Assembly: GCA_964619265.1 (NCBI GenBank)
Contig: CAZUCE010000067.1
Location: forward strand, 1 to 8,882
DNA length: 8,882 bases
Source of the DNA: CAZUCE01 sp964619265
GTDB taxonomy: Bacteria > Planctomycetota > UBA1135 > GCA-002686595
Reading direction: 5' to 3'
Shown here piece by piece: positions 1 to 5,601 of the stretch (position 1 is its first letter; each line of letters starts with the position of its first letter). Below the pieces are notes generated by a model that did not search any database, had not been told where the DNA came from, and saw only the letters and a list, made by a program, of their open reading frames with translations. The position numbers were made by a program, and so were the translations under genes.

Positions 1-99
1 GGGGACGCCAGGCGGGGGCGTTTGCCTGGAAGCTGCCGGGCCCCGGGAAGCTGGGGCGAGCTTCGGCGTCGGTGGCGGGACGGTTACCGTCTCCCTTCC
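1..99. other. Leader region without a gene
   Basis: No convincing coding sequence lies here. The reading frame of the downstream epimerase stays open back to base 22, but the residues it would add are Arg/Gly/Pro-rich, resemble no family and precede the Rossmann strand, so I treat them as untranslated. Short inverted repeats are visible: CCAGGC at 8-13 with GCCTGG at 24-29, and GAAGCT at 47-52 with AGCTTC at 59-64. The first could be the end of an upstream transcript, but it has no T-tract. Confidence 0.5.
85..90 (+). promoter_or_regulatory. -10-like hexamer TACCGT before the epimerase
   Basis: TACCGT matches the TANNNT core of a sigma70-type -10 element and ends 9 bases before the ATG at 100. 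At that spacing transcription would begin close to the start codon and give a leaderless or nearly leaderless mRNA. I see no good -35 hexamer at the expected distance (62-67 reads TTCGGC). A near-identical 11-mer, TTACCGTYTCC, recurs at 5545-5555. This is a sequence match only and could be chance. Confidence 0.25.
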
Positions 100-1149
100 A
101 TGACTTCTACTCTTCTCGTGACCGGCGGCGCCGGCTTCGTCGGCTCGCATTTGGTGGACGCCTGGATCGGGCGTGGCGGGCGGGCGGTGGTCCTGGACGA
201 TCTGTCCACCGGCCGGCGTGAGAATCTCTTTGGCGGGGGGCGGGCCAGCCGCGAAGCGCTTGAATTTGTGCCCGGCTCGGTGCTCGACGAACCTCTGGTG
301 AGGAGGCTCTGCGGTCGTGTGGATCGGGTCGCGCACCTGGCCTCGGTGGTCGGGGTGGCTCGGGTGGTCGAACACCCAGGGCGCACTCAACGGGTGATCG
401 AGGAGGGGTCCCGGAATGTCCTGAGCGCCTGCGCCGACCACGGCTTGCCGATCCTGATGGCCTCCTCCTCCGAGGTCTACGGAGCCAGCGATGCGGTTCC
501 GCTCCGCGAGGACGGTCCGCTGCTCGCCGGCGCCACCGATCACGCGCGGTTCGTTTATGCCCGGTCCAAGTTGGCGGCGGAACAGTTCGCCCTGGAGGCG
601 GATCGGCGGGGCGCTGCGGTGTGGATTGCGCGGCTGTTCAACACGACCGGTCCCCGCCAGGATCCGGCTTCTGGGATGGTGCTGCCCGCGCTCTGCGCGA
701 GGGCCCTGGCCGGCGAGCCGCTGAAGATCTACGGCGACGGGCTCCAGACCAGGTCGTTTGCGCACGTGGAGGATGTGGCTCTCGCGCTGCTCGGATTGTT
801 CGGGAGCCCGCGCGGCCGGGGGCTGGCCGTGAACGTGGGGGCCGCGCGCGAGATTTCGATGCTGGACCTGGCCCGACGGGTCCTGCGGCACGCGGGTAGC
901 GACTCGCCTTTGATGCACGAGGAGCACGCCGTCCGATTTGGAGCGGGGTTCGTGGATCCACCGCGGCGGGTCCCGGATCTTTCGCGCCTGGCGGCTCTGT
1001 TCCCGCTGCATCGCCCCAGGGGGCTGGATGCCCTGATTTCGGACACGCTTCGGGCACTTTTGGAGGCCGGTCCTTCGGCAGGCAGCGATTTCCCGCCGAA
1101 CAGGGCACCCGCTCCGCAGGAGGAGCGTCCAGAGTCCGTGCCGTCCTGA
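100..1149 (+). CDS. NAD-dependent epimerase/dehydratase (extended SDR)
   Basis: This is a 349-residue cytoplasmic sugar-nucleotide epimerase/dehydratase of the extended short-chain dehydrogenase/reductase superfamily. The NAD-binding Rossmann motif GGAGFVG is at residues 9-15. The strand after it ends in VLDDLSTG (31-38), whose acidic residues favour NAD over NADP. The catalytic Ser region is SSSEVYG (122-128) and the catalytic pair is Tyr153/Lys157 in YARSK. LFNTTGPRQ (179-187) and YGDGLQTRSFAHVED (211-225) are substrate-domain motifs resembling UDP-glucuronate decarboxylase, UDP-glucose 4-epimerase and dTDP-glucose 4,6-dehydratase relatives. VGVARVVEHP (84-93) also recurs in that group. The substrate cannot be fixed from sequence. 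I chose the ATG at 100 because the Rossmann fold begins six residues later, as is usual; an in-frame start at base 22 adds 26 implausible residues. The last 25 or so residues are Pro/Glu/Ser-rich and probably disordered. There is no Shine-Dalgarno sequence; the upstream bases are pyrimidine-rich. Confidence 0.9.
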   Translation: MTSTLLVTGGAGFVGSHLVDAWIGRGGRAVVLDDLSTGRRENLFGGGRASREALEFVPGSVLDEPLVRRLCGRVDRVAHLASVVGVARVVEHPGRTQRVIEEGSRNVLSACADHGLPILMASSSEVYGASDAVPLREDGPLLAGATDHARFVYARSKLAAEQFALEADRRGAAVWIARLFNTTGPRQDPASGMVLPALCARALAGEPLKIYGDGLQTRSFAHVEDVALALLGLFGSPRGRGLAVNVGAAREISMLDLARRVLRHAGSDSPLMHEEHAVRFGAGFVDPPRRVPDLSRLAALFPLHRPRGLDALISDTLRALLEAGPSAGSDFPPNRAPAPQEERPESVPS

Positions 1150-1170
1150 GCCTGGGGGTATCCTTGAATC

Positions 1171-1242
1171 CTCCCGGGCCATTTTCGGCATCCGGGCCAC
1201 TCTCGACCCACGGGCCACCCCTCTGGCAGGGCCCGTGCCCCC
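1171..1242 (+). repeat. Imperfect 18-bp tandem repeats
   Basis: GGGCCA occurs at 1176, 1194 and 1212, exactly 18 bases apart, inside three imperfect 18-base units (1171-1188, 1189-1206, 1207-1224). A decayed fourth unit with GGGCCC follows at 1225-1242. The array lies in the gap between the epimerase stop and the ATG at 1287. In the frame of the dehydrogenase it would encode Gly-Pro every six residues if translation began at the TTG at 1164. It could be a regulatory leader, remnant coding sequence, or simple GC-rich drift. Confidence 0.45.
1209..1237 (+). terminator. Candidate hairpin after the epimerase gene
   Basis: CACGGGCC (1209-1216) and GGCCCGTG (1230-1237) form a perfect 8-bp GC-rich stem with a 13-base loop, 60 bases after the epimerase stop. 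No T-tract follows, so if it terminates transcription it is not a canonical intrinsic terminator. It overlaps the 18-bp repeat array and lies in the leader of the following dehydrogenase, so a regulatory role is equally possible. Confidence 0.3.
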
Positions 1243-1286
1243 CGCTTGTCCCGTCCAAGCCCCTGCGGACCCTCTCCGATCCACAC

Positions 1287-2915
1287 ATGTTCCTGTCTTC
1301 CACGACTCGCCTTCGCGCCGCCGCTCTCGGAACGCTCGCCATCTCGGCTGCCCTGGTCGCAGCTCCCGATGCGCAAGCCCAAACCTTCGACACTGTTCGG
1401 GTTGCGAACGGGCTGAACTTCCCGCTCTACGTCACGACGCCGCCGAACGAAGACCGTCTGTTCGTGCTCGAGCAGAACACGGGCCGCATCCGGATCTTTG
1501 ACGACGGGACCGGGCTTCCCGCCCCGTTCCTCGATATCGGTTCCATTTCAAGCTCGGGCGGCGAGCGCGGTCTTCTGGGACTCGCGTTCCACCCGGACTA
1601 CGAGGACAACGGCTACTTCTTCGTCAACTACACGGCCAACAACGGTTCGACCATCGTGGCGCGCTACACGCGCCTCAACGCGGACCAGGCGGACCCCTCC
1701 TCGGCGGTCATTCTGCTGAACCAGAGTCAGCCGTTCTCGAATCACAACGGCGGCTGCATGCAGTTTGGCCCCGATGGATTTCTGTACATCGGTCTCGGGG
1801 ATGGTGGCAGCGCCAACGACCCGGGCTGTCGCAGTCAGGATCCGACGACGCTGCTCGGCAAGCTGCTGCGCATTGACGTCAACACGGTCGATTCGACCGG
1901 TTCCTACGGAATCCCCGCCTCGAACCCGTTCGCCGGTGTCGCGGGCTTTCAGCCCGAGATCTACCAGCTTGGTCTGCGCAACCCCTGGCGATTCAGCTTC
2001 GACCGGCAAAACGGCGATCTGTACCTAGGTGACGTTGGGCAGTTTTCCCGCGAAGAAGTCAACTATCACCCGTTCGGCACGGGCTCGGGCCTCAACCTCG
2101 GTTGGCGCCTGTTCGAAGGTTTCACGTGCATCGGCTTCGGCAACTGCTCGCCCACTCTTCCGGGCTGCAACTCGGTCGGGGTCTACACCGAGCCGGTTCT
2201 GCAGTACACCCACGCAGGCGGAAGCTGTTCGATCACCGGGGGTTACGTCTACCGGGGCTGCGCGATCCCGGCGGCCCAGGGTCGCTACTTCTACGCAGAC
2301 TATTGCTCGGCCTTCATTCGCAGCACCGAAGTGGTCGGCGGGGTGGCTTCCACGCCCATCGTTCACACCAACGACCTGAATCCCGGCCCGGGGCAGAACA
2401 TCCAGACGATCAATTCGTTCGGAGAGGATCGCCACGGCGAGCTTTACATCGTCGACCAAGTCGGTGGAGAGGTCTTCAAAATCGTTCCGCAAAGTGGCGT
2501 GGCGCCGGTCTCCTGCGAACCGCTGATCGCGAAGTTCGATACGCTCTCCGTGACCGACGGTGGCTGGCAGGAATTCCAGCTCGATGCGGGCTCAGACAAC
2601 GGCGGCGACCTCTACCTGCTGACCGGTTCGGCCAGCGGCACGACCCCCGGTATCCCTGTGGACGGCCTGACCGTTCCGCTGAACCTCGACGCCTACCTGC
2701 TGGCGGTTTCGTCTTCCCCGAACTCGCCGCCCCTCGAGGACGGTCTCGGGGTCCTCGATGCGAACGGTCGTGGCGAAGCGGCCTTCACGATCCCCGCAGG
2801 AACCCTGAACCCGTCGCTGGCCGGTTCCACCCTGCATCACGCCTTTGTGGTGCTCAGCACCTCCGGCGTCGTCTCGTTCGCCTCGAACGCGGCGCCCGTG
2901 AATCTGGGCGCCTAA
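1287..2915 (+). CDS. Secreted PQQ-dependent sugar dehydrogenase family protein (GSDH fold), copy 1
   Basis: This is a 542-residue exported protein of the glucose/sorbosone dehydrogenase family, six-bladed beta-propellers that use PQQ and calcium to oxidise aldoses or other alcohols outside the cytoplasm. A signal peptide covers residues 1-31: Arg at 8 and 10, a hydrophobic core at 11-26, and AQA before the likely cut at 31/32. Propeller motifs include GERGLLGLAFHP (92-103), HNGG (153-156) with His153 as the presumed catalytic base, LYIGLGDGG (166-174), LLGKLLRIDV (189-198), GLRNPWRFSFDR (229-240) with Arg231/Asn232 as presumed PQQ contacts, GGYVYRG (318-324) and FGEDRHGELY (378-387). Residues 415-542 are a separate beta-rich tail domain shared with the downstream paralogue. 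Cysteines 181, 281, 287, 294, 314 and 340 match the paralogue; 157, 325 and 410 are extra. The reading frame is open upstream to a TTG at 1164, but the ATG at 1287 gives an ideal signal peptide. There is no haem-binding domain, so the electron acceptor is unknown. The substrate is not predictable. Confidence 0.9.
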   Translation: MFLSSTTRLRAAALGTLAISAALVAAPDAQAQTFDTVRVANGLNFPLYVTTPPNEDRLFVLEQNTGRIRIFDDGTGLPAPFLDIGSISSSGGERGLLGLAFHPDYEDNGYFFVNYTANNGSTIVARYTRLNADQADPSSAVILLNQSQPFSNHNGGCMQFGPDGFLYIGLGDGGSANDPGCRSQDPTTLLGKLLRIDVNTVDSTGSYGIPASNPFAGVAGFQPEIYQLGLRNPWRFSFDRQNGDLYLGDVGQFSREEVNYHPFGTGSGLNLGWRLFEGFTCIGFGNCSPTLPGCNSVGVYTEPVLQYTHAGGSCSITGGYVYRGCAIPAAQGRYFYADYCSAFIRSTEVVGGVASTPIVHTNDLNPGPGQNIQTINSFGEDRHGELYIVDQVGGEVFKIVPQSGVAPVSCEPLIAKFDTLSVTDGGWQEFQLDAGSDNGGDLYLLTGSASGTTPGIPVDGLTVPLNLDAYLLAVSSSPNSPPLEDGLGVLDANGRGEAAFTIPAGTLNPSLAGSTLHHAFVVLSTSGVVSFASNAAPVNLGA

Positions 2916-2937
2916 GAAGCTCTGCCTGAGGGCTTCC

Positions 2938-2980
2938 CGAGGACCGTTCCTCCCCGCAAGGCCGGGAGGAGCGGTCCTCG
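2938..2980 (+). terminator. Long hairpin after dehydrogenase copy 1
   Basis: The arms at 2938-2954 and 2964-2980 pair over 17 bp, all Watson-Crick except one G-U (2947 with 2971), around a 9-base loop. The hairpin begins 22 bases after the stop codon. No T-tract follows (the next bases are CAGCCTCAAG), so it may be a T-less terminator, an mRNA 3'-end stabiliser or a processing site. A 17-bp near-perfect stem here is very unlikely by chance. Confidence 0.7.
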
Positions 2981-3353
2981 CAGCCTCAAGCCGGCCTTTG
3001 GCTGGACTGGTGGCAGAGCGCGACCCGAATTCGAGCCCGCGCTTTCTACAGGCCCGTGTTGGGTCGCTATCGGAGCGCAGGGCTAGGGGCATTTCAGGGC
3101 TTGGCGCTTTTGAGGTGCAGCCATAGCCTCTGGAGAGCTTTCCAGAGCAACTGGGAGCCTCCCCGCGAGCCCCCCCAAGCTGAGCTTGACTCCTGACTCG
3201 CGGTGCCCGCCGTTCCCCTTGTTCAGAGTCCGGGGTCCCTTTCCTTCCCCCGGAACGGCGCGCTTGCTCTAGGTTCTTTGTCCAAATGTCCGCGGACTCC
3301 CCCGTTCCGCGGTTCCTGCATCGACCCAATCCCGTCCTTCGGTCTCTCCCCCG
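2981..3353. other. Intergenic region without a gene
   Basis: I see no supported gene in these 373 bases between the two dehydrogenases. The open frames crossing it on both strands are low-complexity Arg/Pro/Ser sequence. A short dyad sits at 3128-3147. No convincing -35/-10 pair is visible: TTGACT at 3186 has no -10 at the right spacing, and TAGGTT at 3270 has no -35. The promoter of the second dehydrogenase presumably lies here, because a hairpin closes the first gene. Confidence 0.5.
3128..3147. repeat. Short perfect dyad upstream of dehydrogenase copy 2
   Basis: CTCTGGA (3128-3134) and TCCAGAG (3141-3147) are perfect inverted repeats around a 6-base centre whose outer bases can pair further (G-U, then A-T). 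The dyad is about 205 bases upstream of the GTG at 3354 and has no T-tract. It could be an operator or a weak RNA hairpin; sequence alone does not decide. Confidence 0.4.
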
Positions 3354-4955
3354 GTGCGCTATCGCCTCTCGACTTTTCTTTCCTCATTCGCTGCTAGCGC
3401 TCTGCTGATTTCGAGTGCTGCTGCGCAGGGCGCGATCGCGCTCGAAACGCTGACGTTTGGACTCACCTCGCCGGTGGCAGCGGAAGCTCCGCTTGGCGAT
3501 GACCGGATTTTCGTCGTCGAGCAGGCCGGTCGAGTCCGCCTCTTCAAGAATGGCTTTCTACAGGGCGCGTCGTTTCTCGAGCTGACCGGAAAGGTGGCCT
3601 TCGGTGGAGAGCGGGGGATGTTCGACATCGCGTTTCATCCGGAGTACTCGAAGAACGGGCAGTTCTTCGTCAGCTACTCGAATTTTTCCGGCGCCACTGT
3701 GGTGGAGCGTTTTCGCGTCTCGGGCTTCAATCCGGATCTGGCCGATGCGAGCACCGGACAAGTGATCCTCAGCGTCCCGCAGCCGGCGGCCAACCACAAC
3801 GGCGGCGCGCTCGAATTTGGGCCGGACGGACACCTGTACATCGGTCTGGGAGATGGGGGCGGATCGGCCGATCCGAGTTGCAACGGTCAGAATCTTGGAA
3901 CGCTGCTCGGCAAGATTCTTCGCATCGACGTCGACCCGATCGACTTCACCGGGACCTACGCAATCCCCCCGGACAACCCCTTCGCCTTCACGCCCGGCGC
4001 GCGCCCGGAGATCTTCGCGAGCGGTTTGCGCAATCCGTGGCGGTTTTCCTTCGACCGGGAAAACGGCAACTTGATGATCGGCGATGTGGGGGAGTTTCTG
4101 CGTGAGGAGGTCAGCGTTTCTCCGCTCGGCTCCAAAGGACTGAACTTCGGCTGGCCTGTCATGGAGGGCAACCTGTGCTTCGGAGGCTCGAGCTGTGCCT
4201 TCGGAACGCCAGGCTGTTTTCATCCGGCCTTTCGTGCGCCGATTCACGACTACGATCACAATCCGTATACCGGAGGGTGTTCGGTGATCGGCGGGTACGT
4301 GTACCGCGGCTCGCGGATTCCCGGCCTGCAGGGCTCTTACTTCTTCGGCGACTTTTGCAGCGGCAAGGTGTGGACGCTCCTCACCGACGGATTCAGCTCG
4401 TTTTCGCTGCTCGACCGCACGGCGGAGCTTGCCGGTCCGGGCGGTTCCGTTCCAACCGTGACCAGCTTTGGAGAGGATGGCCACGGGGAGATTCTCCTGG
4501 TGACCTTTGGCGGTGAGCTGCGCCGCGTCATTCCGGCGGGCGCGGTGGGGACGACCCCAAACGCCCAAGCGAAATTCGAGCGCGTTTCCATATCGAGTGG
4601 CGCCCAGCAACAGATCGCCGTGGAGTTTGGGCCGGGCCTGGCGTTCCAGCCCTATATCCTGCTGGGTAGCCTGTCGGGCACCAGTCCGGGCTTTTCGAGC
4701 AACGGAGTGTTCATTCCCCTCAACTGGGATGCTTACTTCACAGCCGCTCTCGGAGGCCAGACCTCTTCGATCACCGTCGGAGAGCTGGGCCTGCTGGATG
4801 GGAATGGAGAGACGCGCGCAGGGTTCGTGGCGCCTGGCGGGGCGCTGCCCTTCAGCCTCGTGGGGCAAACGCTCCACCAATCGGTCCTGGCCGTCAATTC
4901 GTTCAGCGGCCTATTGGCGGCCAGTTCGCCGGTCCGGTTGAGCTTCGTCTTCTGA
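3354..4955 (+). CDS. Secreted PQQ-dependent sugar dehydrogenase family protein (GSDH fold), copy 2
   Basis: This is a 533-residue paralogue of the upstream dehydrogenase with the same architecture: signal peptide (residues 1-24, hydrophobic core 11-22, AAA before the likely cut), beta-propeller (about 28-395) and tail domain (about 406-533). Conserved blocks are GERGMFDIAFHP (85-96), HNGG (148-151) with presumed catalytic His148, LYIGLGDGG (161-169), LLGKILRIDV (184-193), GLRNPWRFSFDR (224-235), GGYVYRG (313-319) and FGEDGHGEIL (372-381). Six cysteines (176, 275, 281, 288, 309, 335) align with six in copy 1, suggesting up to three conserved disulfides in an oxidising compartment. The start is a GTG; it places Arg2 and Arg4 directly before the hydrophobic core and no better start is seen. 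There is no Shine-Dalgarno sequence; the bases before it are C-rich. The sequence has diverged from copy 1 throughout, so this is an old duplication and substrate specificity may differ. No cytochrome or dockerin-like domain is attached. Confidence 0.9.
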   Translation: MRYRLSTFLSSFAASALLISSAAAQGAIALETLTFGLTSPVAAEAPLGDDRIFVVEQAGRVRLFKNGFLQGASFLELTGKVAFGGERGMFDIAFHPEYSKNGQFFVSYSNFSGATVVERFRVSGFNPDLADASTGQVILSVPQPAANHNGGALEFGPDGHLYIGLGDGGGSADPSCNGQNLGTLLGKILRIDVDPIDFTGTYAIPPDNPFAFTPGARPEIFASGLRNPWRFSFDRENGNLMIGDVGEFLREEVSVSPLGSKGLNFGWPVMEGNLCFGGSSCAFGTPGCFHPAFRAPIHDYDHNPYTGGCSVIGGYVYRGSRIPGLQGSYFFGDFCSGKVWTLLTDGFSSFSLLDRTAELAGPGGSVPTVTSFGEDGHGEILLVTFGGELRRVIPAGAVGTTPNAQAKFERVSISSGAQQQIAVEFGPGLAFQPYILLGSLSGTSPGFSSNGVFIPLNWDAYFTAALGGQTSSITVGELGLLDGNGETRAGFVAPGGALPFSLVGQTLHQSVLAVNSFSGLLAASSPVRLSFVF

Positions 4956-4979
4956 AGGACCAAGAGACCTCTATCTAGG

Positions 4980-5019
4980 CGGCTCTGAAGCGCTACGCGC
5001 AGCTTCAGGGCCGATTTTT
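4980..5019 (+). terminator. Intrinsic terminator after dehydrogenase copy 2
   Basis: The arm at 4981-4991 (GGCTCTGAAGC) pairs with 5002-5012 (GCTTCAGGGCC) over 11 bp including one G-U, extended by C4980 with G5013. The loop is 10 bases. Two bases later comes TTTTT (5015-5019). This is a canonical Rho-independent terminator, 25 bases after the stop, and it separates the dehydrogenase from the downstream yjbQ group. Confidence 0.85.
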
Positions 5020-5074
5020 ATCCGGTTGCGAGGGCCCGGTTGGAAGCGGAGAGGGTCCTTTCGCCGCGGGCTGC

Positions 5075-5080
5075 TAGGCT
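5075..5080 (+). promoter_or_regulatory. -10-like hexamer TAGGCT before yjbQ
   Basis: TAGGCT fits the TANNNT -10 core and ends 8 bases before the ATG at 5089. As an intrinsic terminator closes the previous gene at 5019, the yjbQ promoter should lie in these roughly 70 bases, which supports the match. The -35 position (about 5052-5057, AGGGTC) shows no consensus. The spacing would give a leaderless transcript. Confidence 0.3.
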
Positions 5081-5088
5081 TCCCGCCG

Positions 5089-5511
5089 ATGAAGCTCCAC
5101 CAAGTCGAGCTGAGCGTCCCGACCGAAGGCCGTAGCTTCGTCGAGGTCACCGGCCTCCTGGAAGACGAAATCCGCAGGCTGGCGGCGGTTCAAGGCGTTG
5201 TCCACGCGCTGCTGCGTCACACTTCGGCTTCCCTGATCCTGAGCGAGAATGCCGACCCCGCGGTCCGCGCGGATTTGGAGCGCTACTTCTCCCGGCTGGT
5301 CGTCGATGGGGACCCTCTGTTTCGCCACGTTGCCGAAGGGCCGGACGACATGCCGGCTCATGTTCGTACCGTGTTGACCCAAAACCACGTGACACTGCCG
5401 ATCCAAGCCGGACAGCTCCGCCTCGGAACCTGGCAGGGCCTGTTCCTGTGGGAGCACCGTGCTCACGGTTCGCTCCGCCGGTTGCATCTTTCCATTCTGT
5501 GTGACGACTGA
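5089..5511 (+). CDS. yjbQ: YjbQ family protein (UPF0047), possible secondary thiamine-phosphate synthase
   Basis: This 140-residue cytoplasmic protein matches the YjbQ/UPF0047 family along its full length. Diagnostic motifs are HTSASL (44-49), ENADP (53-57), EGPDDMPAH (83-91) and LGTWQGLFLWEHR (112-124). These cover the conserved His, Glu, Asp and Trp-Gln residues lining the family's presumed active pocket. The EGPDDMPAH form is the one I recall from E. coli YjbQ. The family is linked to weak thiamine-phosphate synthase activity through genetic suppression in E. coli; its true physiological reaction is unsettled. I chose the ATG at 5089 because homologues start a few residues before the first beta strand; the frame is open back to an ATG at 5026, but the 21 extra residues are Arg/Gly-rich and unlike the family. 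It lies behind a strong terminator and 90 bases before the next gene, so it probably heads the transcript. It has no Shine-Dalgarno sequence. Confidence 0.9.
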   Translation: MKLHQVELSVPTEGRSFVEVTGLLEDEIRRLAAVQGVVHALLRHTSASLILSENADPAVRADLERYFSRLVVDGDPLFRHVAEGPDDMPAHVRTVLTQNHVTLPIQAGQLRLGTWQGLFLWEHRAHGSLRRLHLSILCDD

Positions 5512-5539
5512 CGTTCCCCTTGGCTGCGTTTCGCTCAAG

Positions 5540-5568
5540 TTGACTTACCGTTTCCATACCTGTCGATT
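5540..5568 (+). promoter_or_regulatory. Weak sigma70-like promoter candidate before the saccharopine-dehydrogenase-like gene
   Basis: TTGACT (5540-5545) matches the -35 consensus at five of six positions. With a 17-base spacer the -10 position reads TCGATT (5563-5568), matching only three of six. It lies in the 90-base gap after yjbQ and would start transcription shortly before the TTG at 5602. TACCGT, another TANNNT hexamer, overlaps it at 5546-5551. It may be an internal promoter or chance. Confidence 0.2.
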
Positions 5569-5601
5569 CCCGACGCCACCTCCCAACCGAGCTGCCCGAT
5601 C

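Noticed and set aside
22..99. N-terminal extension of the epimerase from an upstream start
   Set aside because: The extra 26 residues resemble no family, and the Rossmann strand begins normally after the ATG at 100.
638..1393. Long - strand open frames over the epimerase end and dehydrogenase leader
   Set aside because: These are Arg/Pro-rich shadows with no domain, spanning a hairpin and two real genes on the other strand.
3186..3191. TTGACT as a -35 element for dehydrogenase copy 2
   Set aside because: The sequence 16-18 bases downstream is GC-rich with no -10 resemblance.
3226..3309. Interleaved inverted repeats (GAGTCCG 3226-3232 with CGGACTC 3293-3299; CGGAACGG 3251-3258 with CCGTTCCG 3302-3309) as a riboswitch-like switch
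   Set aside because: Two 7-8 base matches far apart in a GC-rich leader are expected fairly often by chance, they do not extend, and no known riboswitch core is visible.
2592..3329. A 245-codon - strand open frame crossing the gap between the dehydrogenases
   Set aside because: Half of it is antisense to copy 1 and the rest is Arg/Gly/Ser-rich with no motif. It also runs through the 17-bp hairpin.
3203..3397. A 64-codon + strand open frame overlapping the start of dehydrogenase copy 2
   Set aside because: It has no family resemblance and overlaps the well-supported signal peptide region in another frame.
3558..4880. A 440-codon open frame on the - strand opposite dehydrogenase copy 2
   Set aside because: It lies wholly antisense to a gene with clear family motifs. 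Its translation is Arg/Ala/Glu-rich low-complexity sequence with no recognisable domain, as expected for the complement of a GC-rich gene.
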